From a virus, in IMG/VR virus record IMGVR_UViG_3300035670_000167, positions 1 to 64,000 of that record: a stretch of 64,000 nucleotides of DNA. One strand, written 5' to 3'. The notes under the pieces were generated by a model. It searched no databases, had not been told where the DNA came from, and saw only the letters and a list, made by a program, of their open reading frames with translations. The stretch's first letter is position 1. The number at the start of each line of letters is the position of its first letter. Shown in pieces: positions 53,682-61,507 of this stretch. Both the position numbers and the translations under genes were made by a program.

Positions 53682-53962
53682 TATGTGTATAAAATTACGG
53701 GTGCACTACCTGCAGCTAAACTACAAGAAGTTATAAATAAAGGAATAGTAGCTCCTGCAGGAATGGTGAATGATACACCAGTTGCTTCTATAATTGCTTG
53801 ATTTGCTTGTAATCCGTTCCCGTACTTAAATGCAGAAATTGTTGATCCGGTTGGTGAAGCTGCCGATCCAGTTCCCAAGGAAATTATTCCAGCAAAAGAT
53901 CCAGTAACTGAATTTCCTGCTGTTAAAAGTACTCCACCAAAATTTATTGGTATATTTGCCAT
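53681..53962 (-). CDS. Small beta-rich virion protein, 93 aa
   Basis: Not assigned. Gly/Ala/Ser/Thr-rich with beta character (MANIPINFGGVLLTAGNSVTG; TGVSFTIPAGATIPLFITS), no charged clusters and no membrane helix. It resembles small capsid decoration or fibre-tip proteins. It lies 1 base after the 285-aa head gene. A structural role is inferred. Confidence 0.65.
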   Translation of the reverse strand: MANIPINFGGVLLTAGNSVTGSFAGIISLGTGSAASPTGSTISAFKYGNGLQANQAIIEATGVSFTIPAGATIPLFITSCSLAAGSAPVILYT

Positions 53963-53963
53963 A

Positions 53964-54821
53964 TTATTGTTTTTTAAATAAGTCTATTAAATCGTTTAAA
54001 TAATCATTTGCTAAATCTGTTCCATAAACAACAGAAAATGAATTTGGATTTTCTCTGTAGTAATCCATTGTATCATGTTTTGCTGCTTGTAATAAAGGAA
54101 TTAAAGCATTTAATTTTTTTTCTAAAGTATCAAATCCTTCTAATCTATCTGTTATAAATTTTCTTTTATCAGGATCTGTAATGTTAATGCCATTAAGAAA
54201 ATCTTCAACATCTGTTGCTTCCATTACTCGTTTAACTTCAATACCTTTAGCTTTTTTATTTAATTCTTTTTGATTAACTAATTTGTATTTAAAGTCTTTA
54301 ACATAAACATTATCTTTAACACCTTCAGGACCTGCTTTAGGACCAGGACCAAATGTTGCTCCAGGACCTTCATTTACTTTTTTCCATCCAGCTTGCGTAT
54401 AAGCGCCATATGTTGATTTGCGAGGAGATGGACCTGTATGATTTTCACCTTCTCCACCCGAAATAAATCCTGAGTTTGAGGATATGGTATTATCTTCTGC
54501 TATCATTTTAATTCTAGCATATTCTTCAGGATAATTTTTTCGAACATGAGTACGTAACTCATTAAATATTTTAGTTAATTCTTGCTGGAGTTTTAACATT
54601 GTAGAATCTGAACGGAGGGCTTTGTTTCTAACTAAAGAATCCATAAATTCTTTAGATTTTTTTAAATTTCTAAATACTGAAGTAAAATCGGGAGTGTCTT
54701 CAATATCCCAAGTAATTCTACCTGTTTCAGGATCAATATCAGTAACTGTAGATTTTGTACCTTTACTGTACTCTACATCACCAATTTTTAATTCCTTTAA
54801 TTTATATTTAAACTTATCCAT
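53964..54821 (-). CDS. Head-module protein sharing a motif with the major capsid protein, 285 aa
   Basis: Start set at the ATG 54819-54821 (MDKFKYKLKELK); the frame extends to a TTG at 54833. Helical N- and C-terminal parts flank a Gly/Pro-rich middle. Residues 111-127 read NTISSNSGFISGGEGEN, 14 of 17 identical to capsid residues 62-78 and also similar at DNA level. The middle then has PGATFGPGPKAGPEG. This suggests a protease site or assembly signal used by both proteins, making it a candidate internal or prohead protein. It overlaps the upstream 285-aa gene by 8 bases. Confidence 0.75.
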   Translation of the reverse strand: MDKFKYKLKELKIGDVEYSKGTKSTVTDIDPETGRITWDIEDTPDFTSVFRNLKKSKEFMDSLVRNKALRSDSTMLKLQQELTKIFNELRTHVRKNYPEEYARIKMIAEDNTISSNSGFISGGEGENHTGPSPRKSTYGAYTQAGWKKVNEGPGATFGPGPKAGPEGVKDNVYVKDFKYKLVNQKELNKKAKGIEVKRVMEATDVEDFLNGINITDPDKRKFITDRLEGFDTLEKKLNALIPLLQAAKHDTMDYYRENPNSFSVVYGTDLANDYLNDLIDLFKKQ

Positions 54822-55671
54822 TTGATTTAACAAGTTCTTCTAATAATGAAAAATATTGTAACAAATTAATTAATTCATTATCACCAACATTAGATACTTT
54901 TCTTAAAGGTGATAACATATTATTAACTTCTGTTATTTTAATTTGAATAGCTTTATCTTTAATATTAGGAGTAAGTTTAGTTAATTCTTCTTTAATTTGT
55001 TGAATTTTATTATTATAAAATTCTTTTAATTTTGGAGTTGAATCAACTGAATTGATGAATTCTTTTAAAACTTCTTTTTGGTAATTATTCAAGGTAGCAT
55101 ATTTACCATTGAATTTTTCTAACATTACTTTGTAAGTTAAAATACGTAAATCTTTATCGTATGATTGAAATTCTGTCATTAAATCATCTTCTACTTTTTG
55201 TTTATCAACAATACGTGTTGTTAAACTTTCTAAAATAGCAATTTTATTGTTGATTATTTGATCAGGATTTGATAAATTTTCACTATTATAAATCTCAACT
55301 AATGTATATAAAGCAGCATGTATTTTATAATTTGGTAATTTTGTTTTAAAGAACTCATCTAAATTATAATATTCAGATATTTCTTTAATCAAATTATATT
55401 TTTGTCTTTTTAAAGCACCTCTGTTTAAATTTTTAGAGGATTCAATAACTGAATTAATTACAACTTCTGCTTTGCTTTCTGTAATATTTTTATGCTTGGA
55501 TAGAGTTTCATACAATTTGTATTCTCTTCCTAATTCTGTTTTAACAAAATATTTTTTTAGAATATTGGTTGCTTTTGAATCTTTTCCTGACAAAGTATCT
55601 GAAGTAATTTGTCTTACTAAAAGTTCAAACAGAATTCCAGTATTCTTGTACTTAGAATGTTTTATATTCAT
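54814..55671 (-). CDS. Hypothetical helical head-module protein, 285 aa
   Basis: Almost entirely helical and Lys-rich (MNIKHSKYKNTGILFELLVRQI start; QEVLKEFINSVDS-like turns). It contains no catalytic motif. It is placed directly after the portal gene with a late-type element at 55686-55695. Proteins of this type between portal and protease in T4-like phages are usually head core or completion factors. No family is named here. Confidence 0.7.
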   Translation of the reverse strand: MNIKHSKYKNTGILFELLVRQITSDTLSGKDSKATNILKKYFVKTELGREYKLYETLSKHKNITESKAEVVINSVIESSKNLNRGALKRQKYNLIKEISEYYNLDEFFKTKLPNYKIHAALYTLVEIYNSENLSNPDQIINNKIAILESLTTRIVDKQKVEDDLMTEFQSYDKDLRILTYKVMLEKFNGKYATLNNYQKEVLKEFINSVDSTPKLKEFYNNKIQQIKEELTKLTPNIKDKAIQIKITEVNNMLSPLRKVSNVGDNELINLLQYFSLLEELVKSNG

Positions 55672-55685
55672 CCCTATAGGTTTTA

Positions 55686-55695
55686 TTATAAATAT
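55686..55695 (-). promoter_or_regulatory. AATATTTATAA late element
   Basis: The coding strand reads ATATTTATAA, 14 bases upstream of the helical head gene (start 55671), just after the portal stop. Confidence 0.65.
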
Positions 55696-55705
55696 ATAAA
55701 GATTT

Positions 55706-57607
55706 TTATTCTCTTATTTGATTTTCATCTAATAATGAAGATTTCGGTTTATCCTCATTAAATGAAATTTTTTTAACTACACTTTCAATTAATGTTTTAT
55801 TTTTAAGATAAACTTGTTTAGCTTCTAATGCTAGTGGAGAATCACCTTTATATTCTGGTTTGATTGAGTCTGATTCGTTATCGTCTTTTTTCATTCCTTT
55901 ATTACCTAATCTATCTTTACCGAAATTATCATCTTGAGTATTTCTAGTAGTTGATTTTTCTTCAGGACGACCCATTTTTAAATCATCTCCGTATCCTACA
56001 GGAACATTATCTGGTTCAGAATATATTCTTCCTTTACCATAAAGTGAAGCTAAATCGTGTGGTGTACCATATGATTTACCTGTTACTTTAGGATCATTAC
56101 CTTCTTCTTCTAATTGTTTATATCTAAAGGTACGTTTTTGGTCTTCAGCTAATAAATCTCTATATTCATCGTACTCATCTTGGCTAAAGTTAAATATATG
56201 ATCATAAATCCAATCAGTAGGTAATAACTTAGTTTCCATAATCTTTTGAGCTAAGTCTACTTTTTGAGTTAATAATGCTATTTTTTCTTGGTCATATATA
56301 ATTGATGGACCCGTTAAATCTAATTCAAAATTAGTTAATTCTTCACCAGTGTATCCTTGCGAATATAAATGAACTAACGCGATCTTATATAACTCTGATA
56401 GAACAATGCGTTGTATACGGTCAATTGTGCGAGCAAAACGTATATCTTCAGCGGCTAATGTTGCTTTACCAGTTAAATCTTTTTCATAGCCCATAAATGC
56501 TTTAGGCACCTTAAGGGCAGCAAATAATTTATCACGTAAATAAGTAACATCTTGAATTCCATCATATTGTAAACCAGGTGTAGTTTCAATTTTAGTTGAT
56601 GTATCATTTCCACGAATTGGAATATAAAAGTCTTCCAATAAGTTTTGCATGTTATATTTTAAATTATACTCACCGGTTTGACTATCCATTAATGGAGTAC
56701 GTTTCATAGTAGAAATAGTTTTCTGCATGAAATTTTCTACTTCATTAGGAGGAATTGAACCAACATTAATATAAAATATGCGACGATCAGGACTACGAGA
56801 AATTCTATGGATTAACATAGCATCCTCCATTAAAACGTATTGTTTAAAGATACGACGAGCAGGTTCTAAATATGAACGACCATAAGGAAGATAATTAACA
56901 TCTGTTAATAATCTAAAATGAGCCATCTCATAATTATCAAAATAAATACCGGGTTGGTTATCTTGGTATTGACCTAATACTGGAGTACCATAATAACCTG
57001 AACCACCAGCATAAATACCTTCTGGGGAATATCTAAATCTTACAGCATTTGGATGTTCTTTATCATAATTTTCTTGTCTTTCAATATGGTAAGCAGTGTA
57101 TGGGATTACATTATAAACTCCATATTTTTCTGCGATTTCCATTTTAAGGAAAAAGTCACCATATTTACACATTTGGCGAATCCAAGACCATAAATTAAAT
57201 TCGATGTTTAATACATCATAAAATAAATTATAAAGGATTTGTTGTACATCTTCGTTATTTGATTTAATACGAAGTACTTCTCCCATATCATTTTTTAATG
57301 TACTTTCATCAGCTATAATATCAAGGGCAGAAGCAACAATAGCATCATAATCCATATTATCATAGTCTGAATAGACCATGGTTCTTAGGTATTGCCAATT
57401 TATATTAATCTGGGAACCTAAAAGTGAAGTTGATGCTGGGGAGTATAAGCGATTATATCTATCCATTAATGAATTTGTAGCTACATCCCCGGATTGTTGG
57501 ATAGAATCTACATCCATTACTTTTAATTCATTTCCACCTACGTTTCTTACGATAACATCTGTTGAAAACAAACGTTGTAATCGGGTGAATAAACTAGTAT
57601 CTGCCAT
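55706..57607 (-). CDS. Portal vertex protein, T4 gp20-like
   Basis: 633 aa, dodecameric ring at the packaging vertex. Recognisable elements are QININWQYLRTMVYSDYDNMDYDAIVASALDI, GDFFLKMEIAEKYGVYNV, RRIFKQYVLMEDAMLIHRISRSPDRRIFYINVG, MQNLLEDFYIPIRGNDTSTKIE and LRDKLFAALKVPKAFMGYEKD. All are diagnostic for gp20. The C-terminal 110 residues are charged and low-complexity. It follows terminase by 29 bases containing a late-type element at 57628-57637. Confidence 0.97.
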   Translation of the reverse strand: MADTSLFTRLQRLFSTDVIVRNVGGNELKVMDVDSIQQSGDVATNSLMDRYNRLYSPASTSLLGSQININWQYLRTMVYSDYDNMDYDAIVASALDIIADESTLKNDMGEVLRIKSNNEDVQQILYNLFYDVLNIEFNLWSWIRQMCKYGDFFLKMEIAEKYGVYNVIPYTAYHIERQENYDKEHPNAVRFRYSPEGIYAGGSGYYGTPVLGQYQDNQPGIYFDNYEMAHFRLLTDVNYLPYGRSYLEPARRIFKQYVLMEDAMLIHRISRSPDRRIFYINVGSIPPNEVENFMQKTISTMKRTPLMDSQTGEYNLKYNMQNLLEDFYIPIRGNDTSTKIETTPGLQYDGIQDVTYLRDKLFAALKVPKAFMGYEKDLTGKATLAAEDIRFARTIDRIQRIVLSELYKIALVHLYSQGYTGEELTNFELDLTGPSIIYDQEKIALLTQKVDLAQKIMETKLLPTDWIYDHIFNFSQDEYDEYRDLLAEDQKRTFRYKQLEEEGNDPKVTGKSYGTPHDLASLYGKGRIYSEPDNVPVGYGDDLKMGRPEEKSTTRNTQDDNFGKDRLGNKGMKKDDNESDSIKPEYKGDSPLALEAKQVYLKNKTLIESVVKKISFNEDKPKSSLLDENQIRE

Positions 57608-57627
57608 TGTTTTTTAATTCGTTATAT

Positions 57628-57637
57628 ATATAAATAT
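57628..57637 (-). promoter_or_regulatory. AATATTTATAA-type late element (ATATTTATAT)
   Basis: The coding strand reads ATATTTATAT, 20 bases upstream of the portal ATG (57607), touching the terminase stop. Confidence 0.6.
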
Positions 57638-59208
57638 TATAACAACCATCTAATATCCTCAAATCCACCATCTGTTTTTATTTGATATGGATTTTTTGGA
57701 GCATTTAAGTTGTAAGCACCAACATACGTACTCTTACTCATATTACCAAGCGTAGCTCGAGTCATATCATGAGATTGTTGCTGGAATTTTAGTGAGGTAT
57801 CTCTTAGGTACATTCCAATGCCAAAGCTCATTACTAAATCATCATTATAACCAGATTGAGCTTCAGGTCTACCATTTTTCCAAATAAATACTTTCATTTC
57901 TTCTAACAAACGTTTTGAACGAATTGTTACAGAACGATCACCAATATATTCTCTAAATTTATTTACAACTAAAGGTCTTGTTCTTAAGGACATTGTAAAT
58001 CCAGGTGTCATTTCAGAACCACCTTCAAATACTCGCAGATAAGATTCAGCTGTTAATTGGTCAGATTTTGGTGAATGATATAAATTTCTATATCCTCTTT
58101 CAATTACAGCATCTAATGTTGCCCATCCAATTGATGCATTTTCAATTACCAACATTGCATTATTATATTCGGATCCTAATCCAACTAAAAAATATCCAAA
58201 TTCTTTAGGGGGAAGTTGTCCTTTATATTCAGCAACTTGTGTGTTAGTTGCAATATCAATTACGTGACACGCAGAAGAGTCTTTACCATCACCTCGGGCT
58301 ACGTCAGCTACTATTATATATTCACGTGTATAATCTGCTGGTTCCCATACCCATAAATTTTGGTCGGCTCCTCTACGTTCAAGTGGTTCTTTTATTGTTG
58401 TTTCTTTTATAAAATCAACCCATTCAGGATAAAATACCACATCACCTGAGGTACTAAAATCACAGTCACATTCTTGAGATGCTAATCTAGGGTCACCTAA
58501 AAGTTCATCTTGGCGTTTTCTCCAAGTTTCATCTCGTTCAGGATGAACGTACCAAGGTAGCTTGATAGGTAAAAAGTCGTTCTCTGCTGATTCCGCTGAT
58601 ACCCATGTTTTGTGGAACCAATTCCCAGTTCCATACGGTGTTGAAAGTACTATTGCTCCACCACCCGTTGCTAGTGTTTGTTGTGCTGATGCCCATATTT
58701 CTCCGATTTGTTCAATGAAAGCTGCCTCATCGACTATTAGTAAAGATACTGCTTCTGATCGACCAGCATCACTACTTGCTGAGGTAGCTTTGATTTGTGA
58801 TCCGTTACTTAATCTTAATGTTAATTTATTATGTTCGTCTGCTGATATTTTAAGCCATGAAGGTAAATTATCAAACATAAACTTAACCTTTGTAACCATG
58901 TTTTTAGCAGTTTCTTGCTTAGTTGCAATACAAAGTACGTTTTTATCTTTATGAAATAACATTAACCATAAAGAATAACCTGCTGCTAGTGTTGATATAC
59001 CTAACTGGCGAGATTTTAGTACGATTGAATATGGATTATCTCTAAATAAACGTAGTGTTTTTTCCTGGAAAGGGTATAGGTTAAATAATACTCTACCTCT
59101 TTGTGGGTGTTGAATGTGGCAATATTTTTTCATAAAATGCGCAGGATCTGCTGCACATTTTAAATACTCTTCACGTATTATTTGCCTTAAATCGGGTTGT
59201 TGACTCAT
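57637..59208 (-). CDS. Large terminase, T4 gp17-like packaging ATPase/nuclease
   Basis: 523 aa from the ATG 59206-59208 (MSQQPDLRQIIREEY), which forms an ATGA overlap with the spanin-like gene. A longer frame to 59256 would begin inside that gene. ATPase: Walker A-like LKSRQLGISTLA, Walker B LLIVDEAAFIEQIG and coupling motif VLSTPYGTGNWF. Nuclease: YIIVADVARGDGKDSSA (first Asp), AMLVIENASIGWA (Glu) and GYNDDLVMSFGIG (last Asp). It pumps DNA into the prohead through the portal encoded next. A small terminase (gp16) was not identified with confidence. Confidence 0.97.
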   Translation of the reverse strand: MSQQPDLRQIIREEYLKCAADPAHFMKKYCHIQHPQRGRVLFNLYPFQEKTLRLFRDNPYSIVLKSRQLGISTLAAGYSLWLMLFHKDKNVLCIATKQETAKNMVTKVKFMFDNLPSWLKISADEHNKLTLRLSNGSQIKATSASSDAGRSEAVSLLIVDEAAFIEQIGEIWASAQQTLATGGGAIVLSTPYGTGNWFHKTWVSAESAENDFLPIKLPWYVHPERDETWRKRQDELLGDPRLASQECDCDFSTSGDVVFYPEWVDFIKETTIKEPLERRGADQNLWVWEPADYTREYIIVADVARGDGKDSSACHVIDIATNTQVAEYKGQLPPKEFGYFLVGLGSEYNNAMLVIENASIGWATLDAVIERGYRNLYHSPKSDQLTAESYLRVFEGGSEMTPGFTMSLRTRPLVVNKFREYIGDRSVTIRSKRLLEEMKVFIWKNGRPEAQSGYNDDLVMSFGIGMYLRDTSLKFQQQSHDMTRATLGNMSKSTYVGAYNLNAPKNPYQIKTDGGFEDIRWLL

Positions 59209-59609
59209 AACAATATTAAAATTAAAGCAATAGCATTCAAACCAGCAACTCCCCAAGCAATTTTGGTTTTAGTTTTCTGTTTTTGAAATTGTTTGTCTTT
59301 AATTTTGATTTCAGAATCCTTATTTTGGATAATCTGTTTAAAACTTACTTCATTTTTTTGATATAAATGAATTGTACTATCTTGTTTAACAATAACAGAA
59401 TCTTGGTTTGTAACTATTTGAGTTAATAAAAGAGTTGAATCTCTAGATATATCTAATTGGGTTAGTAAAAAATCTCTTTCAGTTTTTACTAATAATGCTC
59501 TTTTTAATGATTTACAAGGAACACAACAAGTGCTATCATTGGAAAGCGTTTGTGAATTCGCTAATAACGGCAGCGTTACTAAGAGAATTAATGCGATTAG
59601 ATTCTTCAT
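59205..59609 (-). CDS. Exported protein with coiled coil and C-terminal hydrophobic segment, spanin-like partner, 134 aa
   Basis: A signal-peptide-like start MKNLIALILLVTLPLLANSQ is followed by a Cys cluster (STCCVPCK), a coiled-coil-prone stretch (residues 40-105) and a C-terminal hydrophobic helix (GVAGLNAIALILILL). Its first 74 bases lie inside the previous gene (59536-59886), which has an N-terminal membrane anchor and coiled coil. This embedded geometry resembles Rz/Rz1 spanin pairs that fuse the membranes at lysis. No exact lipobox is present, so the o-spanin assignment is uncertain. It overlaps terminase by ATGA. Confidence 0.6.
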   Translation of the reverse strand: MKNLIALILLVTLPLLANSQTLSNDSTCCVPCKSLKRALLVKTERDFLLTQLDISRDSTLLLTQIVTNQDSVIVKQDSTIHLYQKNEVSFKQIIQNKDSEIKIKDKQFQKQKTKTKIAWGVAGLNAIALILILL

Positions 59610-59886
59610 TGTATTTTTGTTTATTTTTTTTAGCTTTAATCTTTAAAAGAGCTAATTTCTTTTTATCTTCTTCTACTTTAAGTTTATATTCTTTAATTTC
59701 TAAAGATAAAGAGTGGATTATAACTTGATTCGAATCAATATTAGCTTTTAAAGAATCATTTTGACGATGAAGACTTTCGATTTTATTTTTATAGTCTATA
59801 TTTTTAGCATAATTAATATTATTGTATATAATTACAACAATTAATATTACAGTGGCATAGCTAAGAATTTGATAAATGTATTTCAT
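59536..59886 (-). CDS. Membrane-anchored coiled-coil protein, i-spanin-like, 116 aa
   Basis: An N-terminal transmembrane helix (YATVILIVVIIYNNI, about residues 9-24) is followed by a long periplasmic-type coiled coil (KNKIESLHRQNDSLKANID onwards) and a short polar end. This is the plan of an Rz-type inner-membrane spanin. Its 3' end overlaps the signal-peptide-bearing gene at 59205-59609. No lysozyme or holin was recognised in the window. It shares one base with the upstream 140-aa gene. Confidence 0.6.
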   Translation of the reverse strand: MKYIYQILSYATVILIVVIIYNNINYAKNIDYKNKIESLHRQNDSLKANIDSNQVIIHSLSLEIKEYKLKVEEDKKKLALLKIKAKKNKQKYNEESNRINSLSNAAVISEFTNAFQ

Positions 59887-60308
59887 TATTCTTCACCGTC
59901 ATCATCCATTGAAGGATTAATCATAGCTTCAATTTCTTTTTTAAGCTTAGTTAAATTCTTTAATTGACCAACGTATTTTTGCTTTTCAGCACCTTCAGCT
60001 GATTTGTATTTATTTACAATAGATTTCATCTGCTTAACTACCTCACCATATTTAGACTGTAATTTAGCAATTGAAGCATTAGCTGCGATATCCTTAGCTG
60101 TAGGTTCAGTATCAAATTCTTCTTCATTTTCTAAAGTAACAGTTCCACCTGCTTTTAAAGTATTAACAGGAGTTACTTTATCTTTTGAAGCAGAAAATTT
60201 AGGATCTTTCTGGAGGTCATCTACAGCTCCTGGTCCTACATAAGTAGCTTCGGATAATTCATTTACAATAAGTTCTTTAATATATTCTTTAGCTTCAGAT
60301 TTTTTCAT
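59886..60308 (-). CDS. Hypothetical helical protein, 140 aa (small-terminase or core candidate)
   Basis: Not recognised. Helical, charged and Lys/Glu-rich, with a Gly/Pro interruption near residue 25 (EATYVGPGAVDDLQKDPKF). A C-terminal coiled coil (KYGEVVKQMKSIVNKYKSAEG) ends in an acidic tail, MDDDGEE. It lies two genes before the large terminase, the general region where small terminase lies in T4. That role is only positional. A late-type element is at 60325-60334. Confidence 0.65.
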   Translation of the reverse strand: MKKSEAKEYIKELIVNELSEATYVGPGAVDDLQKDPKFSASKDKVTPVNTLKAGGTVTLENEEEFDTEPTAKDIAANASIAKLQSKYGEVVKQMKSIVNKYKSAEGAEKQKYVGQLKNLTKLKKEIEAMINPSMDDDGEE

Positions 60309-60324
60309 TTGTAAAAATATTTTG

Positions 60325-60334
60325 TTATAAATAT
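60325..60334 (-). promoter_or_regulatory. AATATTTATAA late element
   Basis: The coding strand reads ATATTTATAA, 16 bases upstream of the 140-aa gene and directly after the kinase stop. It is the right-most clear member before the head module. Confidence 0.65.
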
Positions 60335-60864
60335 TACAAAGAAAGGGCAGATTTCACTTGTGCAATACGTTCTTCAGTAGAACCACTAATAATTGTATAA
60401 TTTTTAAATTTATATTTATATCGTTTAATTATATTCTGGATTATAAAATCAATTAATTCACGATATTCTAGATCAGTTTCACGAACACCATTGTCTTCCA
60501 TATCAACTCCTTCAGGAGAAACATAAAAAATATAATCATATTCAGATAATAAACGTGCCGCTAATGTTTGAAAATCATCGGCTTCATGATAATCAATTGA
60601 TTTAGCTGCTTTAGTAAATGCCATAACATCAATAATAGTACGGTCTGTAATAATATTTTCGCACATTAATTCACTAGCTCGCTCAGCCAAAAATACAATT
60701 TGACCTTTAATTGTTGAATCTGTGTTTAATGGGATACCTAACTCCATTAAATACTTTGAGCGTTCAGTTCTAAATTGATAATCTTTAAATTCAGGTAATT
60801 CCTTCAACGCATTTACAAGCGTTGTTTTACCTACTGACATTGTTCCGCAAAAACCTATTTTCAT
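60334..60864 (-). CDS. NadR-like P-loop kinase/ATPase, 176 aa
   Basis: Walker A is GFCGTMSVGKTTLV (residues about 4-17). A second pattern is IITDRTIIDVMAF (DRT, like the DR(S/T) motif of nucleoside and nucleotide kinases). YDYIFYVSPEG and DNGVRETD follow, then an Arg-rich lid. This fits the AAA_28/NadR-type ATPase family found in many phages. Possible substrates include nicotinamide riboside or nucleosides; none is provable here. It overlaps the cupin gene by ATGA. Confidence 0.8.
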   Translation of the reverse strand: MKIGFCGTMSVGKTTLVNALKELPEFKDYQFRTERSKYLMELGIPLNTDSTIKGQIVFLAERASELMCENIITDRTIIDVMAFTKAAKSIDYHEADDFQTLAARLLSEYDYIFYVSPEGVDMEDNGVRETDLEYRELIDFIIQNIIKRYKYKFKNYTIISGSTEERIAQVKSALSL

Positions 60865-61244
60865 CCTTGTGAATCTCCTTTTTTAACTCGATAACTATCT
60901 TCTTCAAAATGTTTTGTTGATACTTCAAAAATTGTAGCTTCATCGGTAAGTGCCATTAATTGATGAGGTTGACCACGTTCTAAATCTACAACATCTCCTT
61001 CTTTAAGCCACACTACTTTTGTTTCTGCTGTTTCAGTATTAATCCATCTATATTCAAATTCTCCTTTAGCTACATACCATGATTCTTCTTTAATCAAATG
61101 ATAATGCATTGAAAATTTTTTACCTTTTTCAAATACAAGGAGTTTACCACAATAAGCATCATGATTTACAATCCAAAGTTCATGACCCCATGCTTTTTCA
61201 TATCTATCTCCCTTGCGGGGAATTGGTTCATATTTGTGTCCCAT
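60861..61244 (-). CDS. Cupin-domain protein, 127 aa
   Basis: A single cupin barrel. KAWGHELWIVNHDAYCGKLLVFEKGKKFSMHYHLIKEESWYVAKGEFEY carries the HxH...E metal-binding pattern. VVDLERGQPHQLMALTDEATIFEVST carries the second motif with its His. The closest general match is the mannose-6-phosphate isomerase type II/ManC-like cupin, used in sugar metabolism. Metal and substrate are unknown. It precedes the kinase with an ATGA overlap and starts 2 bases after the 86-aa gene. A sugar-related role would suit the glycosyltransferases of this phage, but this is speculation. Confidence 0.85.
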   Translation of the reverse strand: MGHKYEPIPRKGDRYEKAWGHELWIVNHDAYCGKLLVFEKGKKFSMHYHLIKEESWYVAKGEFEYRWINTETAETKVVWLKEGDVVDLERGQPHQLMALTDEATIFEVSTKHFEEDSYRVKKGDSQG

Positions 61245-61245
61245 T

Positions 61246-61506
61246 TTAAAATCTATTTGTTTGTCCTTTTAATCCAGGATTTTTATACCAAGGTAATCCT
61301 TCTCTTTCCTTGCGAGCTTGTCTCCACTCTTCTTCTGTTTTTTTAATACCATTAAGATAATATTCACGTTTACGATTATCACCTTCTGGTATTAGTGCCG
61401 GACCTTCCCAGTTATGAAGTTTATTATCGAAAACATATGCTATTGTACCATCTACTTTAGTAAGTTTCTTTGATGGGGTGTACTTGTGGTTTGATTTTTG
61501 TTCCAT
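61246..61506 (-). CDS. Hypothetical protein, 86 aa
   Basis: Start set at the ATG 61504-61506 (MEQKSNHKYTPSKK), one base after the upstream stop at 61508; a longer frame to 61635 lies inside the oxidoreductase gene. Contains DGTIAYVFDNKLHNWEGPALIPEGDNRKREYYLNG, a pattern of small phage proteins with MORN-like or WG-like strands (N.WEGPA..., ...YYLNG). Its role is unknown. Confidence 0.7.
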   Translation of the reverse strand: MEQKSNHKYTPSKKLTKVDGTIAYVFDNKLHNWEGPALIPEGDNRKREYYLNGIKKTEEEWRQARKEREGLPWYKNPGLKGQTNRF

Positions 61507-61507
61507 A

